A stretch of 64,000 nucleotides of DNA from Chrysomallon squamiferum (taxonomy: Eukaryota; Mollusca; Gastropoda; Neomphalida; Peltospiridae): contig CM022673.1 of assembly GCA_012295275.1 (NCBI GenBank), forward strand, positions 27,969,761 to 28,033,760, read 5' to 3'. A program made the position numbers and the translations under genes. The notes under the pieces are model-generated. The model ran no database searches and was not told the origin of the DNA. It was given only the letters and a program-made list of their open reading frames with translations. Positions 63,843 through 64,000 of this stretch are shown piece after piece (within the stretch, counting starts at the first letter, position 1; each line of letters starts with the position of its first letter).

Positions 63843-64000
63843 GTTTATGGTTTGTCATGATGAAGTGTATTGTTTGAAAAAAAAAAAAAAAAAAAAAAGT
63901 ACTTTTATAGTGTATCTTTAATGTTACATGCCTTTGATTGTTCTTACATGTGTACCTTTTGATGATATTTGACAAGTGATCTGTAATGCTTTTGGTATTC

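Noticed and set aside
63535-63975. 146-codon - strand ORF
   Set aside because: Antisense of the peptide gene exon 3 and its 3' UTR, including a poly(Phe) from the poly(A) run; the + strand frame has the signal peptide, splice sites and poly(A) signal.
1-64000. CRISPR-like or bacterial operon structure
   Set aside because: Tandem repeats here have no unique spacers, and the genes are spliced; the DNA is clearly animal nuclear.

Overview
This is a stretch of AT-rich animal nuclear DNA, most likely molluscan. Coding sequence is split into short exons with GT...AG introns, intergenic and intronic DNA is full of microsatellites, and no bacterial-type operon structure is present. A decayed tRNA-derived SINE near 38.23-38.36 kb resembles, from memory, the SINEs common in bivalves and gastropods. 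That resemblance is the main reason to favour a mollusc; the two conserved genes only say bilaterian animal.

Layout. (1) 1-9.09 kb, + strand: the last eleven coding exons of a fatty acyl-CoA reductase (FAR1/FAR2 family). They encode 452 residues in one phase-consistent frame. Only the N-terminal Rossmann part is missing and should lie left of the window. (2) 9.1-18.47 kb: tail-to-tail intergenic or 3' UTR DNA with a cluster of TGATGTCAT motifs and several possible poly(A) signals. (3) 18.47-47.86 kb, - strand: a FUZ (Fuzzy, CPLANE complex) gene spread over about 29 kb, with one intron of about 21 kb. Most exon joints are phase-consistent. Two joints near the C-terminus are unresolved, and one of them affects a conserved strand. 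(4) 48.1-61.7 kb: no recognised protein gene, but there are several islands of ordinary, non-repetitive sequence that look like regulatory DNA or untranslated exons. (5) 61.7-63.85 kb, + strand: a compact three-exon gene inferred here. It encodes a 108-residue secreted precursor with a signal peptide, an internal Gly-Lys-Arg amidation/cleavage site and seven cysteines after the signal peptide. I do not recognise its family, and it is the best candidate for something undescribed.

The three genes show no obvious shared pathway: ether-lipid/wax alcohol synthesis, ciliogenesis/planar polarity, and probably extracellular signalling or defence. By eye, T exceeds A on the transcribed strand, and the bias changes sign near the FUZ 5' end and again somewhere in the 13.5-17 kb zone. 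This suggests that parts of the apparently empty DNA are transcribed. I give exon coordinates from reading splice sites and homology from memory; none was checked by alignment or transcripts.
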